Source of the DNA: Zygnema circumcarinatum
Taxonomy: Eukaryota > Streptophyta > Zygnematophyceae > Zygnematales > Zygnemataceae
Reading direction: 5' to 3'
DNA length: 64,000 nt
Assembly: GCA_037447605.1 (NCBI GenBank)
Contig: CM074814.1
Span: 1,390,788 to 1,454,787, forward strand
Shown here in pieces: positions 1 through 16,700 of this stretch. The position numbers and the translations under genes are program-made. The notes beneath the pieces were generated by a model. That model did no database searches. It was not told the DNA's origin and saw only the letters and a program-made list of their open reading frames with translations. Numbering within the stretch: the stretch's first letter is position 1; each line of letters starts with the position of its first letter.

Positions 1-240
1 CTAGAGGCACAGAACGTGGTGGAATGATGAAAAGAGAGAAGCCCTTTATTACCGCTCTGACTTCCTATAACACTAGGGAGGCGCGGATTTGGAAAGGAAA
101 ATGCCCTGCTCAAGGAAAGTAGGTTGCCACCTCCTGCACTGCAGTATCTTTGCTGATCCCCAATCCCCATATGCTCATGCTTTTGTCATGTCATGTCATG
201 TCTCACTTTTCTTCGGGTCACATGGTATTCGACATCATCG
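1..240. other. 3' flank of the EMSY-LIKE gene
   Basis: No coding exon is seen here. The stretch lies just downstream of the stop codon of the minus-strand EMSY-LIKE gene and probably holds its 3' untranslated region. A short TGTCATGTCATG tandem sits near 185-203. Confidence 0.4.
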
Positions 241-4858
<4,618 letters not shown>

Positions 4859-5612
4859 GGTTTCAGCGAGAGCTCGTGCTGCTTCTCTTATGGGGCTTTC
4901 TGATACCGTCCCTCTCTTCAAATTGATCACTGATGCTCCCAGGCCAGAGCAACAAGGAAAAAGAGGGGAGAAAAAGGAACTATATCTAAAAAAACAACAA
5001 AAATTTAGTGCTTATCCTAACAATCCCTGATAATCATCTTCCATCGGCTGTCGGATGTTTTTTCTTTTCTCCAAACGCAAATGTAACAGCTAACCACACC
5101 TGTTCTTCCCTCTAACCCTAATTCCAGCGCCTGCAGCAGGCGAGCCAACTGTCGCAGGCATTCCGCTCCTGCGATGGCGTCGTCCACATTCGCCGTCCGA
5201 TGCTTTCAATCGACGGCCAAAAACGAACCTGCGACGATCGGAGCAGTCGCCAGCGTCTGTGCGACACCGGCGCCTGCACCTCCAGAGTTTGAACTGTCAT
5301 CATCAGGCCGACCAGGAGACATGCTGGACTGCTTGCAAATGCTAATAATGTGCTAATCTGCTCTGCTTTTTCAGCTGAGGATGAGGCTCAAAACATGCGG
5401 AAAGGATGGGTTCCACGCACATGCAGTGTTTTCTGCAGTAAAATCTCGAGCATACATTGCCGTTTTTAGCCAAGCCATTGCTGAAAGGATGGCGGTTCAG
5501 CGGTCGAAACCTTGGAGATAGCTGCGGAATGTGTGCAGAATACCAGAGGGTTTCTTGTTTTTTTTTTTTTTGAATATTTTCCCGCCATTCTGCTGTTGTT
5601 TTGATTGGAGCA
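4859..5612. promoter_or_regulatory. Divergent promoter between EML and HAKAI
   Basis: About 750 bp separate the two head-to-head start codons (EML at 4858 on minus, HAKAI at 5613 on plus). No conserved coding sequence was recognised in it. Small open frames on both strands (around 5120-5350) look like leader sequence. A shared, possibly bidirectional promoter is an inference from gene orientation only. Confidence 0.45.
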
Positions 5613-7366
5613 ATGTTGACTATCCGCCTCGCCAAAGCTTCTGATCCACTCTCTAATGACAGCCCAAAGCGGCCAAAACAGCTGTTGACTTCCTCCAAGC
5701 CACATTCTGCAGACGGAGCCGAGCCTGCTTCCAAGACTCCGCAACTAAAAGGGCCTGTTGCTAACAGAGAAGGCAACAACGCTGTAGAGCCGCAGAAGCT
5801 GTCACAAAGTAGTGCAGCAAAATTCGAAGTGTCTGGAGTAGATATCGCTGGATATAAAGTGATTCGAAGAACTGGAGAGAAAGCCCACTTTTGTATAAAT
5901 TGCAATTTTCCGATTGCGATTTACGGAAAGCTGGTAAGTGCCTGGCAAATGTGTACACGGAAGGAATGCAAGCATGTTAAGAGCAAGTTGTGCTTTCAAT
6001 GGAATTCCACACAAGTTATGAAAATTAATTGCTGGGGTAAAAGTGATGTCGTGCATTTATTTAACGTTGTCTAATCTAAGACTGCGATTGGAACAAGTCT
6101 CAATGACGCTAACTTTTTTATTAACTTACTTCAAGGGTGCCTTTCACGGGCTGCAGGAGCCATGTCTGCATGCTTTCTGCCTCACATGTGCTAAAGCGGA
6201 GAAAAAGTGCTTTCTGTGAGTGTTCCATCTATATTCTTACCATGTAGCTGCTCTCCTGATTGGTCGGCTTACATTTTAATTTAACGAATGCTGCCTTGTT
6301 GCCACTTTTGGAAGCGAACATCCCGACGCTTGTGTCAAACTTCCTGTTTGCTTGTAAGCCTTTTGGATTCTGCTTCAAAGAGTTTGTCGCTGCATTGCTG
6401 TTATTCAAGCAATATCACACAATCTAGAAAGCAAGCATGCGCGAAATTACAGGGGCTAATGCCCTCATAGGGCAGCTAGTCGGGCAAGTAGGCGCTCACG
6501 ACCAGATAGAGCTTGTTTTGGTGCTTCTTCTGCTGCTAATGGCTTCATGTTTCTTTGCCTCTTGATGTTTCAGTTGTGGTGCAGAAGTGTCTCGAATATC
6601 AACTGTGGGCAGGGATGATGGCCTCTGTATTTGCGGAGCTCCGGGCTGTCTTCAGTGTTTCACAGATAGGCTAGGACTCGTCAAGCATGTTAGAAGCGCA
6701 CATCAAGACCTTGCTCAAGGCACTCTACACAAGCTCAAGGCTGAAGCCGCGCAACTAACGAAAGGGATGACTCTGACTCCAGGCCCAAAACGTCCACGCA
6801 CCGCAGAGCCTTCTGCAAAATCAAGAGAAGAGCCTGCTCTCTCTGTTGCAAACTCGGCAGTGGTTGCGCCTTCTCCTCTACCTGAACCGCCGGGTGGGGC
6901 AATGCCTATTCTAGGTTCTTCTCAGCCAGGTGGTGCTCATCCACATCATGTTCCAGTCCAAGTCCACGACCATTCTGGGGAGCGAGGTCAACAGTCTAAA
7001 CTTCCCCAACAGCAGGCTGGTCCATTCCTTGACCCGCGTGCTCATCCTATGCAAGGACCTCCCGACTACCATCAAGGACATATGGGGCATGCAGGAATGC
7101 CTGGTCCAGGCATGGGGCCGATGGATATGATGGGCCCCATGGAAGGCCCAGGTCCTGTGCGACCAGGCCTCCCATGGGTAGGTGGTATGAATCATCCTTA
7201 CCTTGATCACCGCCCCCCTTTCCATGCTGGTCCGTTTGGTCAGCATGGACCCCGTGGCAGTTTTCGACCTGGGGTCCCAGACGAGTCACTGTATGGTTGG
7301 GGAATGGGAAATCCAGGATTTGGCCCAGGCCCCGGATTTGGTGGTGGTTGGAGACCCCCGTTATGA
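5613..7366 (+). CDS. HAKAI: HAKAI-type E3 ubiquitin ligase (m6A writer component)
   Basis: Three exons, 5613-5933, 6157-6215 and 6574-7366, encode 390 aa. The start is chosen at MLTIRLAK because plant HAKAI proteins begin similarly (MLQIRL). The atypical RING is complete with Cys94, Cys97, Cys110, His112, Cys115, Cys118, Cys125 and Cys128, and includes the signature FPIAIYGKLEPCLHAFC. A second zinc-binding segment (GLCICGAPGCLQCF, then H..H) forms the HYB-like domain. The C-terminal half is Pro/Gly/His-rich with repeated GPM and PGP motifs. Family knowledge: HAKAI associates with MTA, MTB, FIP37 and VIRILIZER in the nuclear N6-adenosine methylation complex. The splice between exons 1 and 2 falls inside the RING. 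I see no missing zinc ligand. Confidence 0.92.
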
Positions 7367-8786
7367 TAATCAAGCCATGTTGCTTTCCTCCTCATCCATG
7401 TTCTCCTAGTGTTTGTAATTGTGCTTTGCTGAATGCTCGCAGCTTTTTGCATGAAACACATCGGTGTTGCATGGGCGTTTTTCATCTCCTGTCCTTGTTC
7501 ATTCCAATTAATGCTTTGCATTCTACTTGTACTAGTGTCTTCATTCTGCTCCAAAATTGGTACCAAAGTCAAGCTAGTTAATTTTCAATGATCGTTGCTG
7601 CTCGGACATGTCCTGGTTCTTTATTACTCAGCCAAGATAGTGATAGTGCAGGCTCTAGTATTCTTCCTCATAGCCCATGAGTTCCAAAACATCCCATGAA
7701 GTTCTCTCGTCAAAACCTAACTGCACCTGCTGGAGTACAGGCTTAGGCTGGGGTCAATAAGGGCCTGAAATGGTGATTAGGGCACCTGACCATCCGTAAA
7801 CAAGAGCCAAACCATGCCATGGCATTCTTGAGGCGTTCGTTTTTCTTGAAGACATCTGTGTCTAGTTGCCAGTGATCTTCACCTCCGATGTATGACAATC
7901 AACCCGACTCTGTGACCTGCAATGAAATCTTAGTAACCAGAGTGTGGCTACCGACCGTTAGGGCTCTGACTATTGGAATTGGCAGCTAAAGTTAGTACCA
8001 GGGATCTACCATGAGCGACATGGTGTGGCAATAGGCCTGGACCGCAATCTTTCTCATGTCATTCTCCTCTGGGTAGACCTAAGATCTGCATGTACAGCCG
8101 ACACGTTGACTCCGGAAGGTGCCAGACCAGCACCTACTAAAGGCCTGTGTGACGAATCAATCAGACATCTGCACACTCATCTATGCTAGTAGCAGTACGA
8201 GTCGTAGTTTCTTGCTTGCATGCCGAATTTGGAGGGTTCTGCGGTTGGTGGTGCGGGATTGACCCTCACAAGAGTACTCTTGGTCCGCTGCATATGCGAA
8301 CTCGCCTTATGAGTGTCCATCTTGAGGACTCCTCATGGCAGTACCAACCCATGCCCTCCCAACGGCTGCTCTAACAAGAGCCTGCCTTCGGCAGGATGTT
8401 TGCCACACGGACTCATGCGACCCCGCCGGCGCGACTTCATCCTTGCAATTCTGTTGACCGTACGACTCCCGCGACAACGACCGGCGATTGGGCTCAAATC
8501 TGAACAGTGTGAACACTAAAAGATAGGCCATCCGTACAACGTGTCCACGTCATCTAGAGCCTCCCTGATTGGCTGCCAACCATCCACGTCGGTCATCTTG
8601 TCCGCTTGCACCGGTTTCGCGCGTTCTGAGGCCGCCACTTGGCAGCGTCGCCAGCGGCGAGTGCTCGCGGCGCGCCAGGTGGCACGCGGAGACGCGGTCC
8701 CCGGTGGGGCCCACCGGCGCCATGACGCGCTCGTCGGTCCGGTCGTGGCGGCCCGCCATTGGCTCCGCGCCCGCATCCGACTCCCC
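7367..8786. other. Intergenic region, HAKAI to SUT
   Basis: The first part should contain the HAKAI 3' UTR. No recognisable protein, RNA or transposon was found up to 8500. From about 8560 to 8780 the sequence becomes strongly GC-rich with several ACGT cores, as expected for the upstream promoter of the SUT gene. Confidence 0.4.
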
Positions 8787-8793
8787 TATATAA
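8787..8793 (+). promoter_or_regulatory. TATA box of the SUT gene
   Basis: TATATAA follows a GC-rich block and lies 303 bases upstream of the SUT start codon, implying a 5' UTR of roughly 275 bases. Assignment rests on motif and position. Confidence 0.55.
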
Positions 8794-9095
8794 TGGCGCT
8801 TGCAAGCCCCGGGACAATCCTAGGGTTGAGCAGGAGGGAGGTGGCTGGAAGGGGCAGCCATGGCGGGGAAGGGCTTGGAGGTTTCGGGAGGGCAGATGGT
8901 TGTGAGGGTGGTGGGCAGAGTGTCCCGTGCTTAGAGGAGGAGGGAGGAGAGGAGGTGCGGCAAAGAGGGGAGAGTGTGAGCAAAGGGGGGTTGACTGTAA
9001 GGAGGAGAGCTTGGGAGGTTGCAGGACTGTGGAAGCAGGTTGGAGTGCAGAGTTCAAGGATTGTTTGCCAGACAAAAGGGAAGTGAGAGGCGAAT

Positions 9096-12000
9096 ATGGA
9101 TAGGAGTGTTTCCGTGAGGGGGAAGAAGAAGGATAGAGTACCCCTGAGGAAGCTCGCGCAGATTGCCTCAGTGGCTACTGGAGTGCAGTTCGGATGGGCA
9201 TTGCAGCTGTCGCTACTCACTCCCTATGTGCAGGAACTTGGGATTCCGCATGCATGGGCATCTTTGATATGGCTTTGCGGCCCAATATCCGGCATGTTAG
9301 TTCAGGTATGATCGTGAAAACTTCGTAATATGTGCACATTTTCTACTTATCGAGAGCCCGTCCTTCTGGTAATTTTTGTTTCCTTGGATGGAGTCTTGCA
9401 TGCAAATCTTCCCTTTCTTTGGCGTTAATCATTTATTCACTTATGCGATACGACTTAAGTTTACATCCTGAGCATAACCCACACAATGCTATGGCTCAAT
9501 CTGCCCTTGTTTCTGGACACTAAGCGATACCGCAACAGTGCGCAAACGTGATGTTTGCTCTCATTTGAACATCAGCCTGCATAGTACGTATTATCATCGA
9601 TATGTACATATCATATACATACCTTGGGCATTGATGAGCGTCCTGAACTCATCAACGTCTTAAATGCATTGCCGCATGGAGTGTCTGCTAGTTGCCCTTT
9701 GGGAGAGGGGGGGGGAAGCTTTCCTGAGCGCTCTCTTAAAAATCAAGTCGTTTGCGATTGACAAGTCATGAGGAGTTTACCTATTGTATTGTGTTTACTG
9801 CAGCCCATTGTGGGACACTACAGCGACAATTGCACAAGCCAGTATGGACGCCGGAGGCCGTTCATTGTCGTTGGGGCCATTCTTGTTTCCCTAGGCGTCG
9901 TGGTTATTGGGTTTTCTGCAGATATTGGCAGTCTTCTCGGTGACAGAAAAGAGTTCAAGCCTTGGGCCATAGGCATATTCATCCTCGGTTTCTGGTAAGT
10001 CAAAGTACCGAAGTTCTGGACTCTTCGTTTCCAGCCAAAAAAAATGCAAATTGATAATTCTTTAATGCTCATTCTGCTGCGCCTGATAATTCTGACTCTT
10101 CCGTGTCTTAATATTGATGGGGCCACTTCAATTTTACACCACTTCATATAAAATTCCGGCATTTAGCCTCCATTGTTGTTGCTGTGTAAATGATAAATTC
10201 ATCGTTTCAGGATTAGAGTGTTACGGCCGTTTTGGTTGCTGTTCCGAAAAACGTCTGTATTTTTCTTGTTTCGCGTGCTGTTCTCCACTAAGAAAGCATG
10301 CACTGGCCTTTGTGTTTAGAGATTACCTCACTCCTTTTCTGCTTACGCAATTTGCAGGATTTTGGATTTGGCAAACAACACCCTTCAGGGCCCTTGTCGT
10401 GCCCTCCTTGCAGACTTCACGGGTGTGTTTCACTTCACTTTTATATCCGAGACAGTAACCTTGTATTGAAATTATTCTATGCCGATTTAGGAACTCCTTT
10501 CGTCGACTTCTTTTGCTCAAGGGCGGCCTGCAGGTCTAATGGGCCGTCATTTCTTGCAGGCATTCAGCATGTCTAGATAGCCAGTGAACTTCGGTTCTGG
10601 CTCTTGCATCTGAAGCCCAGCAGAGCTTTAGTGAGCAAACATTTTTTCCGTCTATTTAGATGGAAACAATTGACTCTCTAGCACCCACCCTTTCATTGAC
10701 ATTTGTTGGATGAGCTTTTGATTGATCTGTGTAACCTCATGTTGGGAGCATAAGGCTGTACAATAGCCAAAAACCTACGAAAGAAGTGCCGATCGTGTTT
10801 TGTGCTTCCTCCAAAATCATTTGCTGTCCATGGGGGAAAATAAAAATCAATCGCTTCTTTCGGTGCGAAAAAGTTTCCTTTCAGGTTCCGACAATCATTA
10901 CAGAAGTTGTGCATGTATACTTACTTGCTGTTGGCATGTCTTTTATTGCTCCTGCTGCAGGTAGAGATGCCAAGCGTACCCGCAGGGCCAATGCATTCTT
11001 TTCATTTTTTATGGCCGTTGGAAACATTCTCGGATTTGCAACTGGTTCTTTTGACGGCTGGTATAAAATTTTTCCGTTCACTCTAACAAGCGGATGTGAT
11101 GAAGCTTGTGCAAACCTGAAAACGGCGTTTTTGATCGCGGTCATTCTCTTGCTTGCCACAACTTTTCTAAGTGTCACTGCGGCTAAGGAGAAGCCGTGGG
11201 TTCCTGACTCGCAGCTACCAACCAGGTGACCCCTCCTTACTGTTTGGGTATCTTCACTTTTGTTTCGCTTGGCGCTCTTCGTGTGGGCTCACGCGCCTGC
11301 AAGGTCGAACTGTAATGCTAGTCAGTGCTAGTCGGATTTCTTTGGTTCGGGAGCAGCTAGTGCCGCGGCACTTCAAGGGAGAAGGTAGTTGTGGTACATC
11401 TTTTTGTCTAGTTCCAACCGACATTCCTGATATTCTGTGCTTCTGGGCTGCTTTGGGCTCTCAGTACTACGCCACTTTTAAGTGATCACAAGTCAAGAAC
11501 AGAAAATGGGTCGGATTATGGTGCGATACCAACGACTGTCACAGAAGGTGCGGACGTGCAATCCGATAGTACTGCGACAACAGCCACGGATGCTCTCGTG
11601 ACTGTGGGGGGTACTGCTGATGGTTCTCAAACTGTTGAAAATGACGAAGACGATGAAGATGAAGAGGAGGAGGAGATGGAAGAAGAGGAAACCAAATGGG
11701 TGCTGTCAGAGCTCCTTTCAGCTTTGAAGGACCTTCCAGCTCCAATGTGGTATGTCCTTCTTGTAACAGGCCTTACGTGGCTTTCTTGGTTCCCTTTCCT
11801 TCTGTTCGATACGGATTGGATGGGTCGTGAATTGTACAGAGGCTCTGCAGACGGAACACAGCCGGAAGTAAAAAGGTACTACAGTGGGGTCCATACGGGA
11901 GCATTAGGCCTCATGTTCAACTCCGTGATTTTGGGCCTTTCCTCCTTGGTCGTGGAGCCTCTTTGTCGAAGACTGGGCTCTCGTACTGTATGGGCGGTCT

Positions 12001-13552
12001 CCAATTTCATCATCTCCGGCTGTCTCCTGGGAACTTACTTCGTGGGGAACTGGAAGGGCCCGCTTGTTGATGGGGGTCCACCTCTGCCTACCTATTGGTC
12101 GGCCATTGGTATTTTTGCCATTCTCGGCTTTCCTCTTGCGGTGAGTTCTTGTTTCTCTAGACCGTTCAACAACAGGTAATGACAAATATCTTGCTAGCGC
12201 GGTTTTTGGGAGTTTTTTGAAATGGTTTGAAGATGGACTTTTCCACTTCAATGTTCATAAGCCTTCACAACTTGAAAGAAAACGAGGCATTTTAGTGAGC
12301 TTGGTATGCTTTTGGCTCTTACTACTTATTTCGCATGATTGTATGCTGGTTTCGAAACATATTTCTTTGCGAAGCCTAAGTTAAATTAGTAGTTCCGCAC
12401 CTCTTGAAGCTAACATAGACCTGCGACTTCTAGAATGCAGAAGCTTACTGCTCGCTTTTTCTGCTTTGAGGGAATGACAGGTGACTTACAGTGTGCCCTA
12501 TTCACTCACTGCGACCTTCACGAGCTCCCAAGGTGGTGGTCAAGGTGAGAATCATAGTCATGTTTGCTGAACTCAGTGTAGCCTTCAGTTTGTTTCAATT
12601 TCTGCGACCAGGGCAGGTATGTAAGGAGGATTAAAAGAGTGGGTTCTAGACTTAGTCAACTTCCGCAACTTAGTCAACCAGTAACTGTATATCTTACCTT
12701 GGAACACCTTAGTGCGGATGCTTTTTTACATAGTCTACGCAAGTTTTTGTCTTTATTCTCGTTGACGAGCAGAAATGCTCTTGCAAGAGGGCGTGATTTT
12801 GCATGCTGAATGCCACGTAAGCTAATCAGGGAATGTCCATAATCCGAAGGCACATCGGAAGATCAGGAGAAACTTTGTTTTGTTAATCCACTGTCTCCAG
12901 CGCAGACTATTTGGTGGAAATTTGGATTGCTCCATTTAGGGGTGCAGTTTATTTCTGTGCTTTTTTTTATATGGCCTTGAACACGGGGCTTTGCTTCTTG
13001 TCGGTATGAGCCTTGCAGAGAACGAGAGATCACAGTCTGGTCCTCATGGAAAACTCATTTTCTGAATCTTACCTTCTCCTTATTGACTGTTTGTGTGTCG
13101 TGCCTGCTTGCAGGACTCTCAATGGGAGTGCTCAATCTGGCTGTAGTTATTCCTCAGGTGCGTACCTGTTCTTGCCATGCTGAGGGCCCTTTACTGTGTT
13201 TTCTTTGTTGCTAGATAGCTCCATATTATGCGTTTTTCTAAATCCTTCAACATAATACTCGGCAATTGATAATGTTTTGACCATTCTAATCAGATTGACC
13301 CCCTCCCTGTCAGAAGCCCCTCCTCAGCCCTGCATGTCACTTTCCCCCAATGTCCCTCTGCAGGTGATCGTGTCTGTTGGCAGCGGCCCATGGGACGCCC
13401 TCTTTGGTGGAGGCAACGAGCCCGCCTTCTTAGCAGCCGCCGTATTTGCTGCCATTGGAGGAGCCGCAGCCCTTCTTGTGCTTCCCAAACCGCCTCCCAA
13501 CGTACCCCCCATGGTCAAACTAAGGCGCACAATGAGCTCTCCCATCCCGTAA
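9096..13552 (+). CDS. SUT: Sucrose/H+ symporter (SUT/SUC family)
   Basis: Eight exons (9096-9305, 9804-9994, 10358-10422, 10961-11225, 11465-12140, 12481-12544, 13114-13157, 13364-13552) encode 567 aa of a 12-TM major facilitator. Diagnostic plant SUT motifs are present: [36 protein letters not shown] with His52, the RRRPF motif after TM2 (aa 86-90), [49 protein letters not shown] and [11 protein letters not shown] near the end. Family knowledge: these proteins import sucrose with a proton at the plasma membrane (or export it from vacuoles for the SUT4 clade). The loop between TM6 and TM7 is longer than usual and carries a run of Asp/Glu around aa 300-316. It lies upstream of a tonoplast sugar transporter gene on the same strand. 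Confidence 0.93.
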
Positions 13553-14422
13553 AGGGTCCCAAGCGAGGCAGCCCCTCGGCAGCAATCTAAGTGCTGATGG
13601 GGTGGCATTTATGTACTATGGAGTTTGAAGTATTTCTTTGGAGCCTGCAGCCTGCTGTGGCTCTAATAGACAATCCTAAGGTTGGAGGAGCAGTTGTATA
13701 TGTGGAGTTTGTGACTATTTTCCACACTATTAGACCCGTTGTTTACAAAAGAGTACTAAGTATTGAGAGTTGTATGACAGTGTCAACTGTAAGGCCTCAG
13801 GGTTGCAATGCATATGTGCTCCAGACTTGAGTGATACTAGGACTGACGTGGGTGTATATGCCTAGGGAGGTGGCTGGCTGCAAGGAACTGGAAAAATGTC
13901 GCATTTCAGGTTGGCGTAATGGCGAAGCTTTATGATCGCATGGAGTCTGTGGTCGGTCAAGTATGGGGCAGCAGCAGCAGTAGTAGTAGCGGTAGCAGCA
14001 GCAGTAGTTATTTCAGCGCCGAGTAATGCTTCCCTCGCATTTGTGCGCTTCTTTTTTTCGTTTCTCGAGCATAAAAAAGTGCAGTTTTCTGCTTCCTTTT
14101 TTGAGAGCTAATCGTGATGTTAGCAAAGTGTTATTGATGGGGTCAATTAAAGAGGCGCCTAAACTTGACAAGTTGTCACTTTGGCTGCATTGGGGCATTA
14201 CAAAATTTGAAAAGGCGAATCTCCTCCAAGCGCGCGATTTCAACTTCGCTCACATCGCCCCGACGCTATGGAGGCTGTGCAGGACCGTCTGCAGGTTACG
14301 ATGGCCGAGTAAGTGCGTTGGAAGGGAGGGGAAGGGAAGGGAGGACGCACGTGCTAATCGTCAGCCGCGTCTACTGCTTCCTCCGTTTGTTATGCAAATA
14401 GCCCACTGAAAAGCACGCAATA
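13553..14422. other. SUT 3' flank
   Basis: No gene is recognised. The first few hundred bases probably hold the SUT 3' UTR. A short imperfect AGC/AGT trinucleotide tract lies at about 13968-14007. Confidence 0.4.
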
Positions 14423-14622
14423 GGGGGAGTCAGACCTTGACCATCGCTTACAAAATTCCCGAATTCCTTATAGTAAAAGTCACTTCTTTCGTGTACAAAT
14501 TCCGAATCGGGATCCGCGGCTCCGTCGTATACAGCCGTACCGAAATGCGTACCTAGCCAATGCTTAATTCGCCCGACAGGCTGACGAAATTGATTTGGCG
14601 ATGGTCAAGGTCTGACTCCCCC
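14423..14622. mobile_element. 200-bp MITE with 25-bp perfect terminal inverted repeats
   Basis: The sequence begins GGGGGAGTCAGACCTTGACC and ends with the exact reverse complement, and the match extends 25 bp with no mismatch. It is flanked by TA on both sides, the target duplication typical of Tc1/mariner-type elements. There is no coding capacity. Confidence 0.8.
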
Positions 14623-14818
14623 TAATATTGAAGGTCGAGCCATGTGGACATTTTCCACACTGCTTGGCATGCGCCGAAAGGAGCAAAAGACAGCGAGCGT
14701 GGGCGGCGCAAGGAGAACGATAACGGCAATAATGAATAGAAGGACGCGGAAAAGGGAAGACATCGCTATCCTCCCAGCGGGAAAATTGTCGAGACCCAAA
14801 TACAAGTCCCTCATAGTA

Positions 14819-16700
14819 AAGGCCTTCACAGTTCGGACCAGTGGATCGGCAACCATTGGACAACCATTGGATGGCAATGGTTGGACGTCTACTGGTTGGC
14901 AACCAGTCGAATGGTTGTTTCGGTCCGCAACCACTGGTTGGCAACCAGTCGACTGGTTTGGAACCAGTGGATGCCACTGGTTGGCAACCAGTCGACTGGT
15001 TTGGAACCAGTGGATGCCACTGGTTGGCAACCAGTCGAATGGTTGTTTCGATCCGGCGGCACTGGTTGGCAACCAGTCGAATGGTTATATCCATTAAATC
15101 AAATGGTTGGCAACCATTAAATTGTCGGTGTACGGCTCTCCGTACAGTCGATATATGGGATTTGGTCAACGTGTACGGATATACGGTCAGGTGAAATAAA
15201 TAGTACGCTTATTGTTTTGGCGGGTAGCACGGGATGCCACCGGTTGGCTGCGCCAATTGGGGCAGCCAATCTAGGACTACCACGTGGCAATTAGGTTACA
15301 GGCCTGCTGGAGGATGGAGGCAGGAGGCAGGGACTGCAAGGAGGCAACGCAGAGGAGGACGAGCTCCCCGGTCTCACCGGGCGGCGGACATGGCCAGCCG
15401 AGCAGCCAGCAAGCAGAGGACGAGGGCCAGGGTGAGGGCGGGAGCCAGGGCGGGCGTCGAGGCGAGCGAGGAGCGGCGGACATGGAGGCAAATTATTGGA
15501 GCGGTGGGAGTGCGGCCGAATGAGGAGCTACGGCTCTCTTTAGGGCTTAGGCATAAATAGTGCTTAGTGCTTAGCTTAGGTTTAACCTTCTTCTGCTTTG
15601 CTGTGTGCAATCAGCCCTTGTGAAGGCTGGATAGAGGAGGTGGGAGCTTGGGTAGCTCAGGTGTGTTCTTTGGGATTAGAGGGTGTGTTTAGAGGATAGT
15701 GTGAGGTTGAGTTCGAGACACATTCCTTGTAAACATCCTTATTCTTATTAATGGAGTTTTAGACTTAGAGCTTTCTCCAAAGTTTTCTCAGTGTATGTTC
15801 TACTCCCTTGCATGTTCCTCAGTCTGAAATGTCTACAGCGGCAAGTGAGGGGACATCTGCTGGGGGGTCTGACTCTAACATAAATCACTAGTTGTCAACG
15901 GTTGGCAACCCACCAAAAAACACATACGACCCATTTTTGAGCCCCTACATCTCCCTACACGTTTGACTTACAGTAAACTATTAGTTTCCTCTTTTTGAAG
16001 TACTCACGGAACCCTAAGCCTAGCCTGAACCCTAAATCTGGACTCCTGCTCCTCCTCGCGATTCTGACTGCTCTCACAAAGCGCGCACTCATGCGCTCTA
16101 CGGCGACAAAACAAAACAAAACAAAATAAATTCAGCAGAGCATGTCCATCCACCCAAGAGAAGAAAATGAGCACAAAAAACACACACATCGCAGTATTCG
16201 CATTTTCAGATGATCACATACAGTTGAAAAAAATTCATATCAGAAATTTCAGAGTGTGCAGTTTTGCTGAAAATAAAAAGACTGCCAAAAGCAGTGGAAG
16301 TTTCAAAAACCCCTTCAGGGTTCAGGGTGGGAAAAAGAGCATAATTTCAGAAATTAAATGGTTGCCAACCATTTGATCACTGGTTCCGAACCAGTCGAAT
16401 GGTTGTTTCAGTCCTGCGCCACTGGTTGGCAACCAGTCGAATGGTTGTTTCGGTCCGCAACCACTGGTTGGCAACCAGTCGACTGGTTTGGAACCAGTGG
16501 ATGCCACTGGTTGGCAACCAGTCGAATGGTTGTTTCGATCCGGCGGCACTGGTTGGCAACCAGTCGAATGGTTGCCAACCAGTGGATGCCACTGGTTGGT
16601 TGGTTGGTTGGTTCCAAACCAGTCAAATGGTTGTTTCGGTCCGCAACCACTGGTTGCCAACCAGTCGACTGGTTTGTCTAATGGTCCGATCTGTGAAGGC
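14819..16700. mobile_element. Foldback-like element with palindromic repeat arms
   Basis: Two arms (about 14819-15122 and 16352-16700) are inverted relative to each other and enclose about 1.2 kb. The outer ends read AAGGCCTTCACAG..CGGACCA and its reverse complement. Each arm is built from repeated palindromic modules such as CCAACCAGTCGACTGGTT, GGAACCAGTGGATGCCACTGG and GCAACCAGTCGAATGGTT. No transposase frame was seen between the arms, so it would be non-autonomous. Clean target-site duplications could not be identified. Confidence 0.72.
15500..15891 (+). other. Promoter/leader-like fragment inside the foldback element
   Basis: A TATA-like GCATAAATAG near 15551 is followed by a leader-like, T-rich stretch and then a short frame starting ATGTCTACAGCG at 15829 that stops at 15891 (MSTAASEGTSAGG...). 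The arrangement resembles the 5' end of an LTR retroelement or a captured gene leader that has been cut short. This is a weak, pattern-based call. Confidence 0.3.

Noticed and set aside
8541-9086. 181-codon plus-strand frame ahead of SUT
   Set aside because: It runs through the GC-rich promoter, TATA box and leader and shows no motif; treated as chance.
14564-15194. Overlapping frames in the foldback arms with repeated WQPVDWFGTSG or LVANQWHPLV units
   Set aside because: The same palindromic repeat gives similar peptides on both strands; there is no protein family and the other arm shows the same effect.
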